The notes under the pieces are model-generated. The model was not told the origin of the DNA and made no database searches. It was given only the letters and a program-made list of their open reading frames with translations. From Apostichopus californicus (lineage: Eukaryota > Echinodermata > Holothuroidea > Aspidochirotida > Stichopodidae), in assembly GCA_020650975.1 (NCBI GenBank), contig JAIPMN010006057.1, positions 1-64,000 on the forward strand: a stretch of DNA of 64,000 nt, given 5' to 3'. The position numbers and the translations under genes were made by a program. Shown piece after piece: positions 1 to 13,651 of the stretch (positions are counted from its first letter, which is position 1; each line of letters opens with the position of its first letter).

Positions 1-1770
1 GGGGGGGGGGGGAGGGTAGTGGATGGACATGGTGCAGTATATTGGGTTGGAGAGACAGTGGGGTAACGGTGGATTTTTACAGTGCATTGTGGGATATGGT
101 ACTTATGTAGAAATAGGTTGTACAGCCTGGGTTATTGGATGTAGGATGTTGCATTGAAGTAGCACTAGGATAAGCATGTGGTAAAAGAGTATAGAAGGCT
201 GGAGATGAAATTATTTGAAAAAAAAATTTTTTCTCTGGTACCATCTTCTTCTAGATGTAAACCGATATTTCGAAATAAGTCTTGTGTCCAACATCAGTTT
301 ATTTTGTTTGGACTTAGTTACTTTTATTTTCCTTTCAACAGATATTTACAGCGTAGAGTTTATCCTGACCAGCGTTCTCAGGCAGAAGCTGGACTTCAAT
401 TCATATCCTTTCCGTAGAGTTTCTTCATAGGTCGTGAAGGTCAAAGGTCAATAACAAGGCTGTGTGTTAATAAACAGATAGTATATATATGCATGTCATT
501 GTAAGTGGACTAATCAGAGTTTACCCTGAGGCAAGCCAACATGGGCAATTTTTGGTTACTTGCCATAGGCAGGCATGTAACCAATGCAGTCAAGTTGGCG
601 TGCATGTGTATATATGTGTGTGTGTATGTATGCGTTTGTTTTGTATTCTGACCGAGGACTTGAACAAAAGAATTCCAGGTCCTCGGTTGTGATTTCTAAA
701 GAATCACCACGTCCTCGGAAGAATTCTATTGTATGGGGGTATTGTTAAGGTTAGGGTACGTGGATTTGAACAATGGAAAATACAATGGGGTCCTCGGTCT
801 GAATGTAATACAAACGTGTGTGTGTGTGTGTGACGCCCTAGCATGTAAACAAGATGGGTAACCTCTGCAGTTCTCATATTTGTTACGTGTATTCATGTGT
901 TAGCCAATTCTGACAAAAATTTGACAAAACTGCTATGATCTCAAGGAAGTAAACTGGTTCCTGAAGAGCAAATAGGTCACTGAGAATGATCTTGTTGAAA
1001 GTGATGTGTTTATAATCCTTCACCTGAAGATGATTTAGAAGGATTTATGAAGAGTTAGTTCCCAAGTAGCAGTTCCTGATATAACATTTTACAAGACATC
1101 TATATAGGTCCAAGTCCTATAACTGGACATGGTAATCAAATAATGCTAATGGTCTTAAGGTAAATACACATTTTATTGCACAAAATCTGAGGTAAATCAT
1201 TAAAAGAAATTCAAGATATGAAGATCAGTCATGTTCCTTTGGAAAATTTTCAGTGTAAGAAATAACCAGTATGAAGGTTTGCCATTTAAGTTTATCTCGG
1301 GCGAAGCCGATTCTGAGAATTTTTATTAGTTATTATATTTATTTATTAATATTTGTCCTAATTTTGCTAGATTAATGTTGGTTTCTATCTTCTCAGGGAC
1401 GAAAGTTTTTTATTTTTATATATATTAATTTTATGATATATTTATTTGATTTACACACATTTTTATATTTCATTTATTTTTTATATTTGTTTAGTTATAA
1501 TTTATTCTATTTTTCATTTGATTTTAATTTTATTTTAAATTATTCATTTTTGTGTAATTATATTTATGTATGTTATTTTTGTATGTTGTATGTATCATAA
1601 TATATTACCAATAGGCTTTCAGTTTTGACTACACAGAGTATTCTGTCTAAATTGGCATAGTTTTAATCAACTTTTCTTGACATAATTTTTTTTCCTCTCA
1701 TTTTTCTGTTTTTCCTTAATAATACGTACATTCCTGTATAACCTGAATCATTGCAACGATGTGACATCGT
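1..1770. other. Noncoding flank with G-run, TG microsatellites and AT-rich block
   Basis: No coding exon is supported here. The window opens with a 12-base G run. Short TG/TA microsatellites lie near 610-640 and 818-832; the second is followed by gacgccctagcatgtaaaca, which resembles the unit found again near 62.27 kb. Positions 1320-1720 are very AT-rich. The open frames at 178-430 and 489-692 have no recognisable domain. Confidence 0.6.
651..687. repeat. Short palindrome built on CCGAGGAC
   Basis: accgaggac (651-659) is the exact reverse complement of gtcctcggt (679-687), separated by 19 bases. The same word recurs at about 711-718 and 790-797, and as tgtcctcgga inside the degenerate array that starts near 1770. 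It may be an outlying relic of that array. Confidence 0.6.
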
Positions 1771-1771
1771 A

Positions 1772-2690
1772 AAAGAAGATTTAGTGTCCTCGGACGTATT
1801 GTCCCTTCAGTGAATGATAGTGTGCCAAACTGACGGAAGTTGGACATGTGTGATGGCAAGGAAGCTACAGTGTCCTCTGACGTATTGGCCTTCCAGAGGA
1901 TAGCAGTGTAACGTTCTGACTGTAGATGTGAGACAGTGAGACAGTATTAAAGGAAGCTGCATGTATAGTCCCTTCAGTGATTGGCAGTGTGGTGTTTGGA
2001 CAAAGGTTGGTCATATAGGACAGTGATGAAGATGCTGTGTCCTTTAACACATCAGCCTTTCAGTGGATAGCAGTATTAAAGCAAGCTGCAGTGTCCTCGG
2101 ATGTAATGGCCCAGAATATAGCAGTTTAGTGTTCACACTGATTCAAAGGCAAGCGGGACCACTAGGAGACAGTGAGATGGGACGCAATGGCCTTCCATTA
2201 AATGTACTGATTTTCGGCGTGTGGGACGAATATGAGAGGGCAGTGTGCTTGGATATACTGGCCCTTTAGATAAAGACAGTCTGTTGTGTTGTGACTGTTG
2301 CAAGGTTTATTTGGCCAGTGACGAGGAGACTGGCATGAAATACCGTCCCTTTAAGAAGGAAGCAGTGGCCTGGATTGGCTAGAATAAGGCCAATGGGACA
2401 GTAATGGTATGACAAGGTGGTGTGATTTACTGGCCCTCCAGAAGGTATCATTAGTCCACACACTAGCGCAAGAAATTTTCCTCAGGATGCTAATGACATT
2501 GTAGTGTGATCAGACATACTGGCACACGCACAACCACTGTGCTGTACTGGCCGTTACACAGAATTTGTGTCTTTTGCCAAACACTACAGTGTGTTGTTAG
2601 AAAGGACGGTAATGGTGGGGCCAGGGTTTTGTACTTACTGGCCTTTAGGATGATACCATAAGGTGTTGCATTGACCATTGCAAATCAGAG
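1772..2690. repeat. Strongly diverged tandem array, mean unit about 80 bp
   Basis: A phrase of the form 'gacgtattggcccttcagtggatagcagtg' in decayed versions recurs near 1782, 1869, 1963, 2037, 2089, 2180, 2250, 2336, 2423, 2511, 2552 and 2633. The best conserved words are tactggcc, ccttcag and gtgtcctc. Spacing varies from about 40 to 95 bases, as in an old satellite eroded by indels. Short open frames across it (e.g. 1865-2050 minus, 2063-2269 plus) have no domain and I treat them as chance. Confidence 0.55.
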
Positions 2691-2699
2691 AGGACGGTA

Positions 2700-4720
2700 A
2701 AGTTAAGGCAGGGTGGGTAAGGTTAACCCAGCCCTGTTAAAGAACTACACAAATCTTTTTGATACTTATTTTGGATAGTTAAAATTGTTTATACCCCTGG
2801 TAGAAGTTTCTTGAAGTTTTAGTTCAAATCTGAACGTGTCCCTGCCTGAGACAGTGTGTATATGTGGCAATGTTTTATGTTGTACATATCTTGATGTTAT
2901 CTATTTTTAGCATGTAGAGTTTAAGAGGGTATACTGTACATTCTTTAACCCCCCGCCCCGCCCCACTCCCTCCCCCCATCATACCCCACATTCTCCTCAA
3001 GGCAGTAATGTCAGTATTGTGCTTGTTCAGCAAAGTGATTCCATATTGTGCCATATATTTTTGTTTAATTTTGTGATGTCATTGGTGACAAGAATATCCC
3101 AACATTTCCTTTGTTGTCTCACATACCCATAGAGAAGAACTGCTTAGCCATTGGGATAGAATACCAAGGCCTGTGGTTATCGACACAAATCCCTTCCACG
3201 AAAAAAAACCCCTCAAATTTAAAATTTAAGACGGGTTAGCATGTGTTAAGGAACCATGCAGTGAAACTAAACCAGCAATCTTGCAGAAATCACAAAAAAC
3301 AGTGAATTGGGATAATCTGTTGGCCGCAGTATACAAGATTTAAAAAATAATAATAATAATGCTAGATATGCTAGAATGGCCACAGCTACAAAAACATTAA
3401 AACAAATCTTTTTACTAATGGGTTGCCAGTTTTTCATATCTGTTTTGTGGTGATTTGATAACATTTTAAAGCAAGTGGGAAATTTTCCACTCGTAAAGGT
3501 TCAAAGTGGTAATTTCTTTGGGCCAAAATTTACTCATGAATATTGCAAGACCAAATTGACATCATAATCAAAATCAATTTAGGTCGGGAGGGAGGGGGGA
3601 TTTTTTGTATGTCTTTCAACAACTTAGTCTTCATCAGTTTGTGGAGAAAAATGAATTTTCCACCAGCCAGTACTGCTCAAACAAGTCGGTCATGAAGAAA
3701 GGTTTCTGTTGGAAGGGATGCGGATTGCTAAGGGGAAAATGTGTAGGCGTTTTATAGCTGTAAAATGCGGAGGTACAAATATTGCAAAAATAGACAAGTT
3801 TTTGAGTTAATTTTGATAAATATCTGATGGTTTTTCAAAGCCCAATCACTTAAAACATTCCAGTCGGTCAACTTGACCGGGTCAAGTTTTCAGGTATGGA
3901 AGTTAAAAGCTGAAATTTTGCCACTTTGCATTTCATAACTGTGATGAGAACTTTTGGGGAAAAATGTATTTTTTATTCCAAAATGTGATTTGGGGCGAGG
4001 ATGCGTGGTGAAAGGAATAGCATATTAAATTGGTGCCAAAAAAATGAAAAGATTGTGACTTAACTTGATAAATTTCAAGTTTATTTTGAGATATACTGGA
4101 TAACATTAAATCCATTGAATTGCCTTTTGTAACAAACAAATCTTTTCAAGTTTTTAATACTGTATTGTAAACAGGTTCTGAAAATTATCAAAAAAAGTTA
4201 GCGACCGAGGCGTGTGATGGGCATTCTCTCGGAGATAAAGTCTCATGTCAAAAGTTCCTTTGTAAACTTCCTGAAAAATGACATCAAATTTATTGCATGT
4301 GTTTTTTATGTCTTTATAAATTCTAACTGTTTTCATAAAATCAAATACTGTCACCATCCTGAAATACAGTCTTGGTTGCCAGGTGGGAAAATCATGTACA
4401 GGATATTTATTCTATAATATATATCATTTTTTGGTAACTACTAAACTGTACACTGTTTGCAAATTGCCTACTATAATTCCAATAAAATATTTAAATGTTT
4501 TCAGGACAAATTGGGTTTTTGTCATTTTTCATATTCTCCTTCTGAAATTGATGTTTCTACTGCAAATAAATCTGGAGTTGGCCATAGTTTTAATGTATCA
4601 CTGAAAAATCAAAGTACCCATTTTATTTCTTTGACTCAAATTGACTTGGGTGAAGCAGACTTGAGTGTTAATGACTTGAAGAGTTAAAGACTGGAGGCAC
4701 AGCAGTAACCCTATTCATGG
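2700..4720. other. Intergenic or intronic DNA, nothing recognised
   Basis: AT-rich unique-looking sequence with a C/G homopolymer stretch near 2945-2980. Short frames on both strands carry no recognisable motif. I see no splice-bounded exon, RNA gene or repeat family. Confidence 0.5.
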
Positions 4721-4724
4721 GGAT

Positions 4725-4961
4725 TGTATGTATGTATGTATTTTAGATCCTCCTACAAGCAGGAACTCGCGAAGAAGCCTCATTGGCTTATAATCAAAGC
4801 CGCAAGCTGACCGAAGTCAGTCTCTTACATTCATATTAAACGTCCATGATTATGAATTGTCAACAATGTAACTGGACGACATACAATTATCTTGGAGTGA
4901 CTCGAAAAGGGGAACTTATGATTGGAAGGCACCGGCGTTAACCACTGAGCTAACACTCCAC
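4725..4961 (-). mobile_element. tRNA-derived SINE, about 237 bp
   Basis: Read on the minus strand, the 5' end has an RNA polymerase III A-box-like string ttagctcagtggttaacgc (complement of 4936-4954) and a B-box-like ttttcgagtcactcc (complement of 4894-4908), about 30 bases apart as in tRNA-derived promoters. A roughly 150-base tRNA-unrelated body follows, with a short self-complementary part (gactgacttcggtcagc). It ends in an (ATAC)n-type tail at 4725-4740. A head, body and simple-repeat tail are the hallmarks of a SINE. I saw no clear target-site duplication. The partner LINE cannot be named from this copy. Confidence 0.8.
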
Positions 4962-7900
4962 AAAAATAACCTCCCCCCCCACCCCATAACTGCTTACTAC
5001 TAATGATTAATTTGTGAAGTAGTTGGTTTGAGTAGGAGAGGGATCTGATTGGATGCTAATCTAGTGCAATGGTACCAGTACAATCGTCCATTAAATGATT
5101 GGTCACTCCCCAGCCCCCCACCCGACTTCCCTCCCTCCCCCTAACCCAACTTGTACATCCTGTTAACAGCAAGGCTGTGGTACAATTATTAAGCCAGTAT
5201 TGTACCAAGACTGACCACGTCCTAAGCCATAGAATTGAATGAAAATAATTGCATAAGGTGTATCATACATCGCCCGATATTTAAGCGTACAGTTTGTTGC
5301 AGTCGCTAGTGGTTGTGAATCGCTGATCATGTTCAAGAAACTACAGTTCGATTGGAATGTAACTGCAAAGTTTATCTATCATTCTTATGCTTATTCAACC
5401 TGTTTATAATACCTCTAGGTATAGGCCCACTAAATTCAAAGGGAAACTATTGTAATCTGTGTGTTTTGTTATTCAAACAAGTAGACTTTAGTTTGACTGG
5501 TAGAGATCTTATCTAATTAATTAGCTTTTGTGTTCAAGAAGCCGAGCTGTATTGAATAGACCATAAAACTTACACCAACCACCAGGGGACTCAACACTAA
5601 TAATTCTAATGTCTGTCAAACACCACTTATTATTTTCACAAAAATCCATACTTCATCCTCAAACAAAATTTAATACTTTAAAAAACTATAAAATATAAAC
5701 CCAGAACAAAGACAAACATTTGGTCACAATAAATCTTTTTATTGGCAAGGTATTTATAATAAATGTCATATTAATTTGATATATTAACAGAAAAATTCAC
5801 ATACATATGCTGTGGAATATACAGTCTCAGAGTGATGATGGGAAAGTAAAAGCCGGATGGGCTTGATGCAAACAAGTTAAATGGTCTGTAAAGAGTTCTA
5901 ACCGGTTACAACCATCCAGTCACAAACTTGTTACGTTGACGGCTACCGCAGATACCTTACGGTTAACAGTCAAGATTACTAGTAACCACGGTAAATGTAC
6001 ACCACATACTCTTAATCATTTTCCTTAACATTTAATTGTTAAGCCTAGATAAATTAATAAAATTACCAATTTTTACCAACAGTTATACGATAGAAATAAG
6101 AATTTCCCAGAGTATCTATTCCTGAAGATGTCCAATCTTTCCAGAACTATTGAGATTGGTAGAATTGGACAATCACATCTTGGGTGCCTGGGAGGGGGGG
6201 GGGGGCGAGCTATGCATGGTATCATTAAGCAGGCAAAAAACTGGTGACCATATTCTCATCTATCTAGCATATTTCTGTACTGAAATTCTTAGTGTTTGCC
6301 ATGTCAACATCCCTGCGTTGATCCGTGAATTCATTTGACGATCCACGTACAGATTTTTCTATGAGAAAGTTATTGTTGTCCCGATGTATAAACCTTCGCT
6401 TCGTAGATTTTTCATACCCACGTATATCCAGCATTCCCTACAGACTTTCTTTAACCGTTTACGAAGCTTTGTTCCGTCTTTCAATTGGGGTTCTAAGAAA
6501 CAAGGACGTTAAAGGTATGCTGTATTGGCCTCAAATATGCTAGATATTCAAATATGGTCACCTTTGGTCAAAATTCTTGAAACTGTTTTTATTACAAACT
6601 TCGAGGAAATTTTCCTCACTTGGGACATTCAGTCATCTTGTGTGTTCCTTAAAAATGTCTGAGAACAATGTGGAGAGTAAAGACCTCCAGGAAAGTACTT
6701 TTGAAACCTTCTAGCAATTATAGTGTGCTATAATTTGAGGCCTATACTGACTACCTTTAAGTAGCAACCTGTGAATACAGTGGATTAGAATACCATCACA
6801 GATGTAAACGGAAAAAAAAATAATCATAATAATGATCAATAAAGTAAAAATATATAATATGCTTCACTGGGTAAATTTCTCAAATATTGGTATGACAAAC
6901 AAACTTACAGACAGACAGACAGACAAAACTCTTTACTAGAAATGTTAATATCAGGCTCCAAATAGGATCAAACAGTCCATATTAAAAATAAGCCTGCATG
7001 GATTTCTTCTTCCATGAAATCTTTCTAAACAATATATCGTAAGACTGAAAATATTTTCTGGTTTGGACCCAGACATTCCATAGCCACTTTGCTTTTTAAA
7101 TCTTTTGTTTTTGGTTGAGATATTGGTCGTAGAAGTATCGACAGAAACAATGAATCCCAGAATGAGATTAAAGGACCTCAAATAATTAATTTTCTTCCAT
7201 TAAAAGTCCAAGTTGTTTTTCAGAGAGGATTATAAAATTGTTACTTGGCCGTCGTTTCAAAAAGGCCTGTCATGTTGATACGATGCTGTTTTCAATTTCC
7301 GACTTGCCTGGACAGACGACTGCTTGAAACGGGAAACCCAATTTTGGTCCCACCAGTCTACAACGAGCTGACCAGATCTGATAAACAGGTTCACTGGACA
7401 GACATTACATGGACTGAAAATCTCAAAATACTAACGCAGATGGAATGTTGTTACTAGGTGTGGTTACTACACCTCTGAAAGAAAATGGGAGGAGTCTCAC
7501 TACTACTAAATAAATTAAACTTTGACCTTTGACACCCATAAACACACATAAAGTAATCACTCCATTACTTCAAACAACTTCCTCAGAGCTCTCGTTTCAT
7601 TTTAATGAGAATATGTCTCCTTGACAGTTTCGTTTCCAAATGTTTTTCCTCGTGACAAGTTAAAGGAACACCGAACACTCCATTCATAATTAAGACATTC
7701 TTCTTCACTCATTTTTAACAGTTTTCCAAACAGAATACGATGTCTTTCATATCACCTTTTTGTTTTTATCTATCTCAAACACTCTTAGTTCTGTAAATAT
7801 TGGGGCTATTTTCTTTGCCATATCTATATATTCATTTGTCATATTTTATCTTGGATTAAACAAGACAAAACAAAATGCTTTACTAGTACATGTACTACTG

Positions 7901-8090
7901 TCGGGATAAATAAAAAAATAATAAAGATTAAAAAAAAAAAATTCTAACCAGAAGACTGACTTGCAAAATGAGACTCACAAAAAACCAACAAAAAAAGTTT
8001 TCATAAGAGAGAAAAAAAAAACTGTAAACAAACTGTGTATCTAATGCAAAAAGCATGTGTATATAAAGTAAAATACATCCAAAGTTAAAG
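4962..8090. other. Noncoding stretch with possible 3' end signals
   Basis: No coding exon is supported. It holds C-rich runs (4971-4985, 5108-5150), a G run (6195-6206) and AT-rich sequence. Near 6718-6738 the string attatagtgtgctataat resembles the terminal word of the MITE at 20.13 kb, so this may be a solo relic of that family. Small frames (6150-6338, 6325-6543, 6951-7181, 7245-7457) show no domain. Confidence 0.45.
5728..5743. other. Back-to-back polyadenylation hexamers on both strands
   Basis: AATAAA occurs on the plus strand at 5728-5733 and on the minus strand at 5738-5743. Beyond the minus-strand hexamer the transcript would read through a T/G-rich stretch (attgtgaccaaatgtttgtc), as at many cleavage sites. 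No coding exon can be tied to it, so it is only a candidate 3' end. Confidence 0.2.
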
Positions 8091-8093
8091 AGT

Positions 8094-8180
8094 CTGGGAT
8101 TTCAATCCCAGCTGGATCTTCTCTTTAGGGTTGATCCTAAAGAGATTTGCTTCTGATGAATATCAGCGGTGGATTGAAAC
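8094..8180 (+). other. Two perfect hairpins followed by a hammerhead-like core
   Basis: ctgggat/atcccag (8094-8100 with 8105-8111) forms a 7-bp stem with a 4-base loop. tctctttagg/cctaaagaga (8120-8129 with 8136-8145) forms a 10-bp stem with a 6-base loop. The next bases contain CTGATGA (8153-8159) and GAAAC (8176-8180), the two conserved strands of a hammerhead ribozyme core, but the 16 bases between them do not make a clean stem II. It may be a relic tail of a Penelope-like element. It is not a functional ribozyme call. Confidence 0.35.
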
Positions 8181-8189
8181 ATAACTTTT

Positions 8190-11100
8190 TATACAAATTC
8201 AAATTCAACAGATGATCTGAAAACGTTTCACTTGTAGGTATTTGTTGGGGAAGCAGAGAGGTTTGACAGAACCTTGGATATCTGCCTCTACCCAAAAATT
8301 GACATCTGAAAAATCTTCACGCAACTGTTTAACAAAAGTCAAGTAGCTTAAACCGATAAACACCAACAGACATTTCGAGGTTATTACATTATAATGAAAT
8401 CTTACATTGTTTGTTAACACAATACAGTAAATAGCTTGTACACTGTCGAAAACCTTGTCTTTTGTTTTATATATCAGTTCATAAAACATGCCAGCCCATT
8501 GGCTACAACATTTTTAAATATTCATGAATAACCCCTGAAATATTCTCTGTAACTAGCGCAGTTTCAAACCAGACAAAACTGTCGCCAAAACATAGCAAGT
8601 AGTTTATAAAACGTACACAGGAACTTAAACCGGATAGAAACATTTTAAGACAAAACGTCAAACATTATTCTAAAAAGAAACAAACAGGGTTTTCTTTTAA
8701 CCCGGAGAACAAGACCTTCAAACATGGCTTTATGAGTGACAAACAGGTAGAAAAAAAAACAGTAGAATTGGATGAATAGCTACACTATGTTATATGACCC
8801 GTTTATAATGTTAAATGAGGCAAATACTCGGAGAGAGATTTGTGCGTTACTTAGCTCAGACTCTTCATATACCGAGGAACTAAAAATGGGTTACAACCTC
8901 TTTGTCGACGGAAACCTAGGACGATAACTGTAGACGTTGAACATTTATGTTTTCTATGATATTCCATAATGTCCAATATTTCAAATAGAATGGAGAACTT
9001 AACACCAAGCCTATCGGTATCTACCGTAGGAAATTTATATTGGTTTTCTGACTCTTTCTTAGCTCAGTTTTGGAATAAAATGAGACATTAATGCACAAGC
9101 AAGGAATTTGTAGACTCGATGACCATTTTCAAGTCCCACATATCAACAGCCTATTAGCCTCTGTAACCGATTCCGGGGTAACCATGGTAACCACTGGTTT
9201 TTACCCTCCGCTTAACGAGGCACCCGCAACTAACTTATGATATCAAAATGGATACAAAATAGTTCATAGAAGAAAATATCTAGTTTCATAGAGACCAACA
9301 AAATATGTTATTAAGATAAAATAAAAACGCCTAGCACGACACATTAACACCAACGTCCTTAAGACGACCGAATAAGTATTATTAACATAAAAATAAACCC
9401 AAGTAATATGAATATGAATAATAGGGTATCTTTTATGGTACAAACTAGGAAGCCAAAAATTTTAGTTCATTTTAATATTTCTTTAAGAAATAATATTAAT
9501 GGAATTTTTTCGACTAGTTTTTTTTTCTTATTTTTTTTTTTTTTAATTTCTGGTGTATTATCTTTTCTCTTGGATTACTTCACCAACGTTTTGTTATATT
9601 AGTATATATATTGCTGTACATGTAAGGTAATGTCAAGGTATTTGGTTAGTCATATAGATATATGTGATGCATGTGATGCACTGTGTAAGGTAACTTGTAT
9701 ACAATATAATATATACAAAATGAATATAAAAAAAAAAAATTATAAAACAAAAAACATTGTTAACCACCTAGCCAAGTTAAAGGTGCAACGATTCAAAATG
9801 CTTCGAATAACAACGTTTAAACTTAAACATAACAAAAACTTTCAAGAGCAACGTTTAAACTTGAACATAACAAAATATTATATTTGATGAATAATTACAG
9901 GAAGAAAAAAATAGTCTTAAATGATGTGCTTCTTATTTTTCCTTCTTATTATGGCCAGATTTAATTATTATATTTATTATTATTATAATTAGTCGGCAAA
10001 ATGGATACACTTTCAGATTTGATGAAAGCAAAAGCTAATTTGGTTCCAAAGAAAGAAATTTGAACATACCTGTCTGTCAAAAAAATGTAATTTCCATCCT
10101 TAACGTTTACACCAAGGGTTCCTAAAAATAACTGTAAACAATTTCATATTTCTTTTCAATTTGTGATCTCATAAAATTCGCTCATTTTATGAAGAATATC
10201 CTGTAACAAAACTGACATAATAAGGGTCTTTAATATATTTTCAGCCTCATCGTTCACAGCAGTTTTTCCCCATTCATAGCTTTCAAAACGATAAGATGTT
10301 TCATTTTGTTAGCTTTCCTCGTCTCCATGGAAACACGTAAAGAAAATAGACGAAGTTGCTTAAATGCCTTCTCGTTTAAAGCCACGTTTTGACCTAATTT
10401 GGCAGCCTTCAAAAATTAAACTCATCTATTTCATAATTTTATTCTGAGATCAATTAAATCCATTTAATTTTTTGTTTATTAATATAGCTTAAATGAACTG
10501 ATAACTTTAACATTTCCATTTTATTGAATAATAAATTTTCCTTTATATTTTCATATTTAAGCATTTAAACAGTTCTGGGTAAATAATATTCATTAGCAAA
10601 TTAACGGAAAAAAGATTGGCTTTCTAATATTTTGATTTATTTACCATTTAAGTATTTTGCGGTAATTTTCTTTTGGCTTCAATAATTTGAAATTGTTCTA
10701 CATATTTCTGGAAAAAACCTATTAAAAAAAACCCTTCATACCTACTCTAATTAAGATTGGGAGCACGGTTTTGTTTACCTCTCATTATCATGGTAGAGTC
10801 CATGCTTACCGACAATTCTTTTGAATTGACATAATATATCGTTTGTAAACTACAACTAACTTGTTCCAGTCTCTAAACTAGTAACAAGTAACTTGATACT
10901 TTGCGAAGTCCTTGCCTTTTTAGGTAACTTTTATCAAAACCATTCTCAACAGATTATTTTTTCTTCAATAATCTGGAATAATTGCGAAGTCTGGACAACG
11001 CAACGACTCACGTGTTCTAGAATAACTGTCCGTTGCAAAGGCGTTCCACCATTTTTTTACTCTCTGGATAAAAACCCAGGATACCACGATTTAACTTTAT

Positions 11101-13651
11101 AAAAAAGAAAGACTGTTATTGATTAAAAGCAATTAAATTTACCGATTATGTTTAGGTCATTTCAAGGCTACAAAAACTGCAAGATTTGTAACTTTGAAGT
11201 GCTTTACATTCCTGTGAATGAATTGAGCCATCCATGCAGATAACCACAGTTATTTCAACCAATGTTTGTGTTGTATCCTGATCTCTACCAATCCACATAT
11301 CAGTGTTACAATAAATTTTTTTCACCCTTTGGTTTACGTTTCTGTTGATGTCATAGCAAGGTCAAACATAGGTGAATGCACCTTTTTCTCACCCACCTTT
11401 GACTGAAATTTACGGAAATCTATTTCTACGAGGAAAACCTCTGATCGACAGCCAAGAGTTTTTTTCTTTTTTTTCCACCAGTTCGAAGAAGCCTTCGCCC
11501 AGCAATAATCGCATGCATTCCGAAAGAACCGGGTGTCTAATGAGATGCCAAATCGGTCACATCAATATGCTAGTTATGAAAAGCAGTTTGGACCAATCTT
11601 TTTTCGTTTTTCTTTTATGAGCTCAACTGATATTTCTCGGATTTGAATCCCTCCTTTCATTCTTTATTTATTTTTTATTCCCCCCGCCCCCCCTCCTCCC
11701 CAGCAATTCTACCGTGAGAAACCAGACCACAGAATAATGGGTTTGTTTGTCACTGTTTACATAAGTGCAATGGTAACAAACATGAAACAAGCTTGAACTC
11801 CAGAAGCCATGACATAAAACAAACAATATTGCCAGTCGACCGTACAAAACCGTTGAAGAATTTGTGAAAAGTTTTTTAAGCTGTTAATATTAACAAAGGA
11901 GATAAAGAGGAAAACATTCTTTCTTTTCGTTTTCTTTCCCCGCTGTTTAAATTTACACCCCTTGCTGTATTCTACTCAAAACACTGTGGACACTTGACAA
12001 ACAAAGAAAAAACTAAGTTATCCCAAGAGGGCGGCGTTGTGCAAACATTTGCCGTGACTAGAAGCGACTCGAATATAATAGAGACATTGTCAGCAGGGGA
12101 GGCCATATTCAAGTAGGCGTAACTAGCTAGAACCTTTATGTAGGCTAGGCTTAAGACACACTGTTTGGCAGTGCCACAGGTCAATGTGGTAGGCTGTTTG
12201 ATTGTAACACATATTGGACACAGGAAAAATTTATGGCTTATCACCATACATCACATACACACATGGTGTGAAAGCAACCAAAACTGATATGTACTTCAAG
12301 GTTCGGGTAAAAAAACCACCATTAGGAACTAACATCAACCACCATCAGCACCGGCTGTATTCAAGGTCGACACCATGCTAAAACCCCTAGCCCCCAGCCT
12401 ACACCTCCCCACCCCCCCCACTCCTGACTCGGCCACACATCTTACAGCGAGGACGTGGCGGAATTTGGTAAAACCTTTGGCGTTGAACTTCACCAACAAC
12501 TTTAATAAACATTGACTAAAATCTCTTCTTTCCACAATCCAACAAAATTACGAACCAGGCTGTAAACCAGCGCTCCTCCAAAGTAGACTTCAGTCAAGCT
12601 GTCTGTCTCTCAAAACTTGAGGGGTCAGCTTTATAAACTTATCCAATCAAAAAGCAAAGTTAATCGTTGGGTTATCAAAATTAAATAATAACTATGTAAT
12701 AAACGTTCTGGTAATACAACTAATGCCATGTAAGCACTGAGAGTACCAATCAAAAACGACCTTTCCTCAACCAATTTAAACAAAGTTCCCATCCCCCCCC
12801 CCCACCCCCCTACAGACCTGTCTCGAAAGATAACAGAAGGACTATAAACTTGAGAGGTAGACCTCTTGAAACAGGTACACAATACAGTTAAAGTCATATG
12901 TCCGACTAGTATGACTAATTCCATTACCCATGATGCATATGTAGCACAAACCGATATTTACAAACCTGTGATATCATCAATGTTTATAACCTTTCCTGTT
13001 CCACAGGTTTCAATTAGTTAAAGTAAAGCCCAGGTTGCGTGCAGTAAATGTCATGCCAGTTTACTAAATGAAACAGACGCCCTAGTTGCTCACATAATCA
13101 AAAATAAGAAAGTGAATCATAGCTCAGCTTACTTCCTCTAAGGAATAATATGTTTTGGCATCAGCATGCTCCCCGCCGGGGTAAACAAGTTTCGATTGGC
13201 TGCACCAGATATTCGCTCATTTCGACCTCTTTCCTTCCTTTCCCCCGAAAAAGAACTCCAGATTATAAAATACTTCCTGAACTAGGATATAGATTTACAG
13301 AGTGTATTCAAACACTGCAGACAGTGGACAGAGGCAAGATTCACTTCCCTTAACTCATTTTGTGCGTGAATGTAGTTTGAACGAAAAAAACCTGTTTGCA
13401 AATAAATCCGCCTCTCTCCAATTTCTTTCCCCTTTCAAAATATTTACACAATATGGGTGACAATTAAACGCTGCCTTGTTTAAAGTTAGAAACCCCGAGG
13501 GTAAGTTTTTAAACCTCTTTACTCTTACCCACAGACCTTTCCTACATATGTGGCTCTGCGAAGCTCTCCTCGTCTCACCTCGGACGGGGGAGAACCTCTC
13601 CGTCCGCGGGGCAGCTGTCGTAAAGATCATGTGATTCGTCATGTGACTAGA
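8190..13651. other. Noncoding DNA downstream of the proline-rich gene
   Basis: No convincing exon. It has AT-rich blocks (9,300-10,900), a T run (9518-9544) and C-rich runs (11,680-11,703; 12,405-12,420; 12,790-12,810). A cluster of minus-strand AATAAA hexamers at 11663-11679 could end the 3' UTR of the minus-strand gene whose stop codon is at 13652, giving a UTR of about 2 kb; this is only a guess. The minus frames 11972-12247 and 12631-12924 lack domains. Confidence 0.4.
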
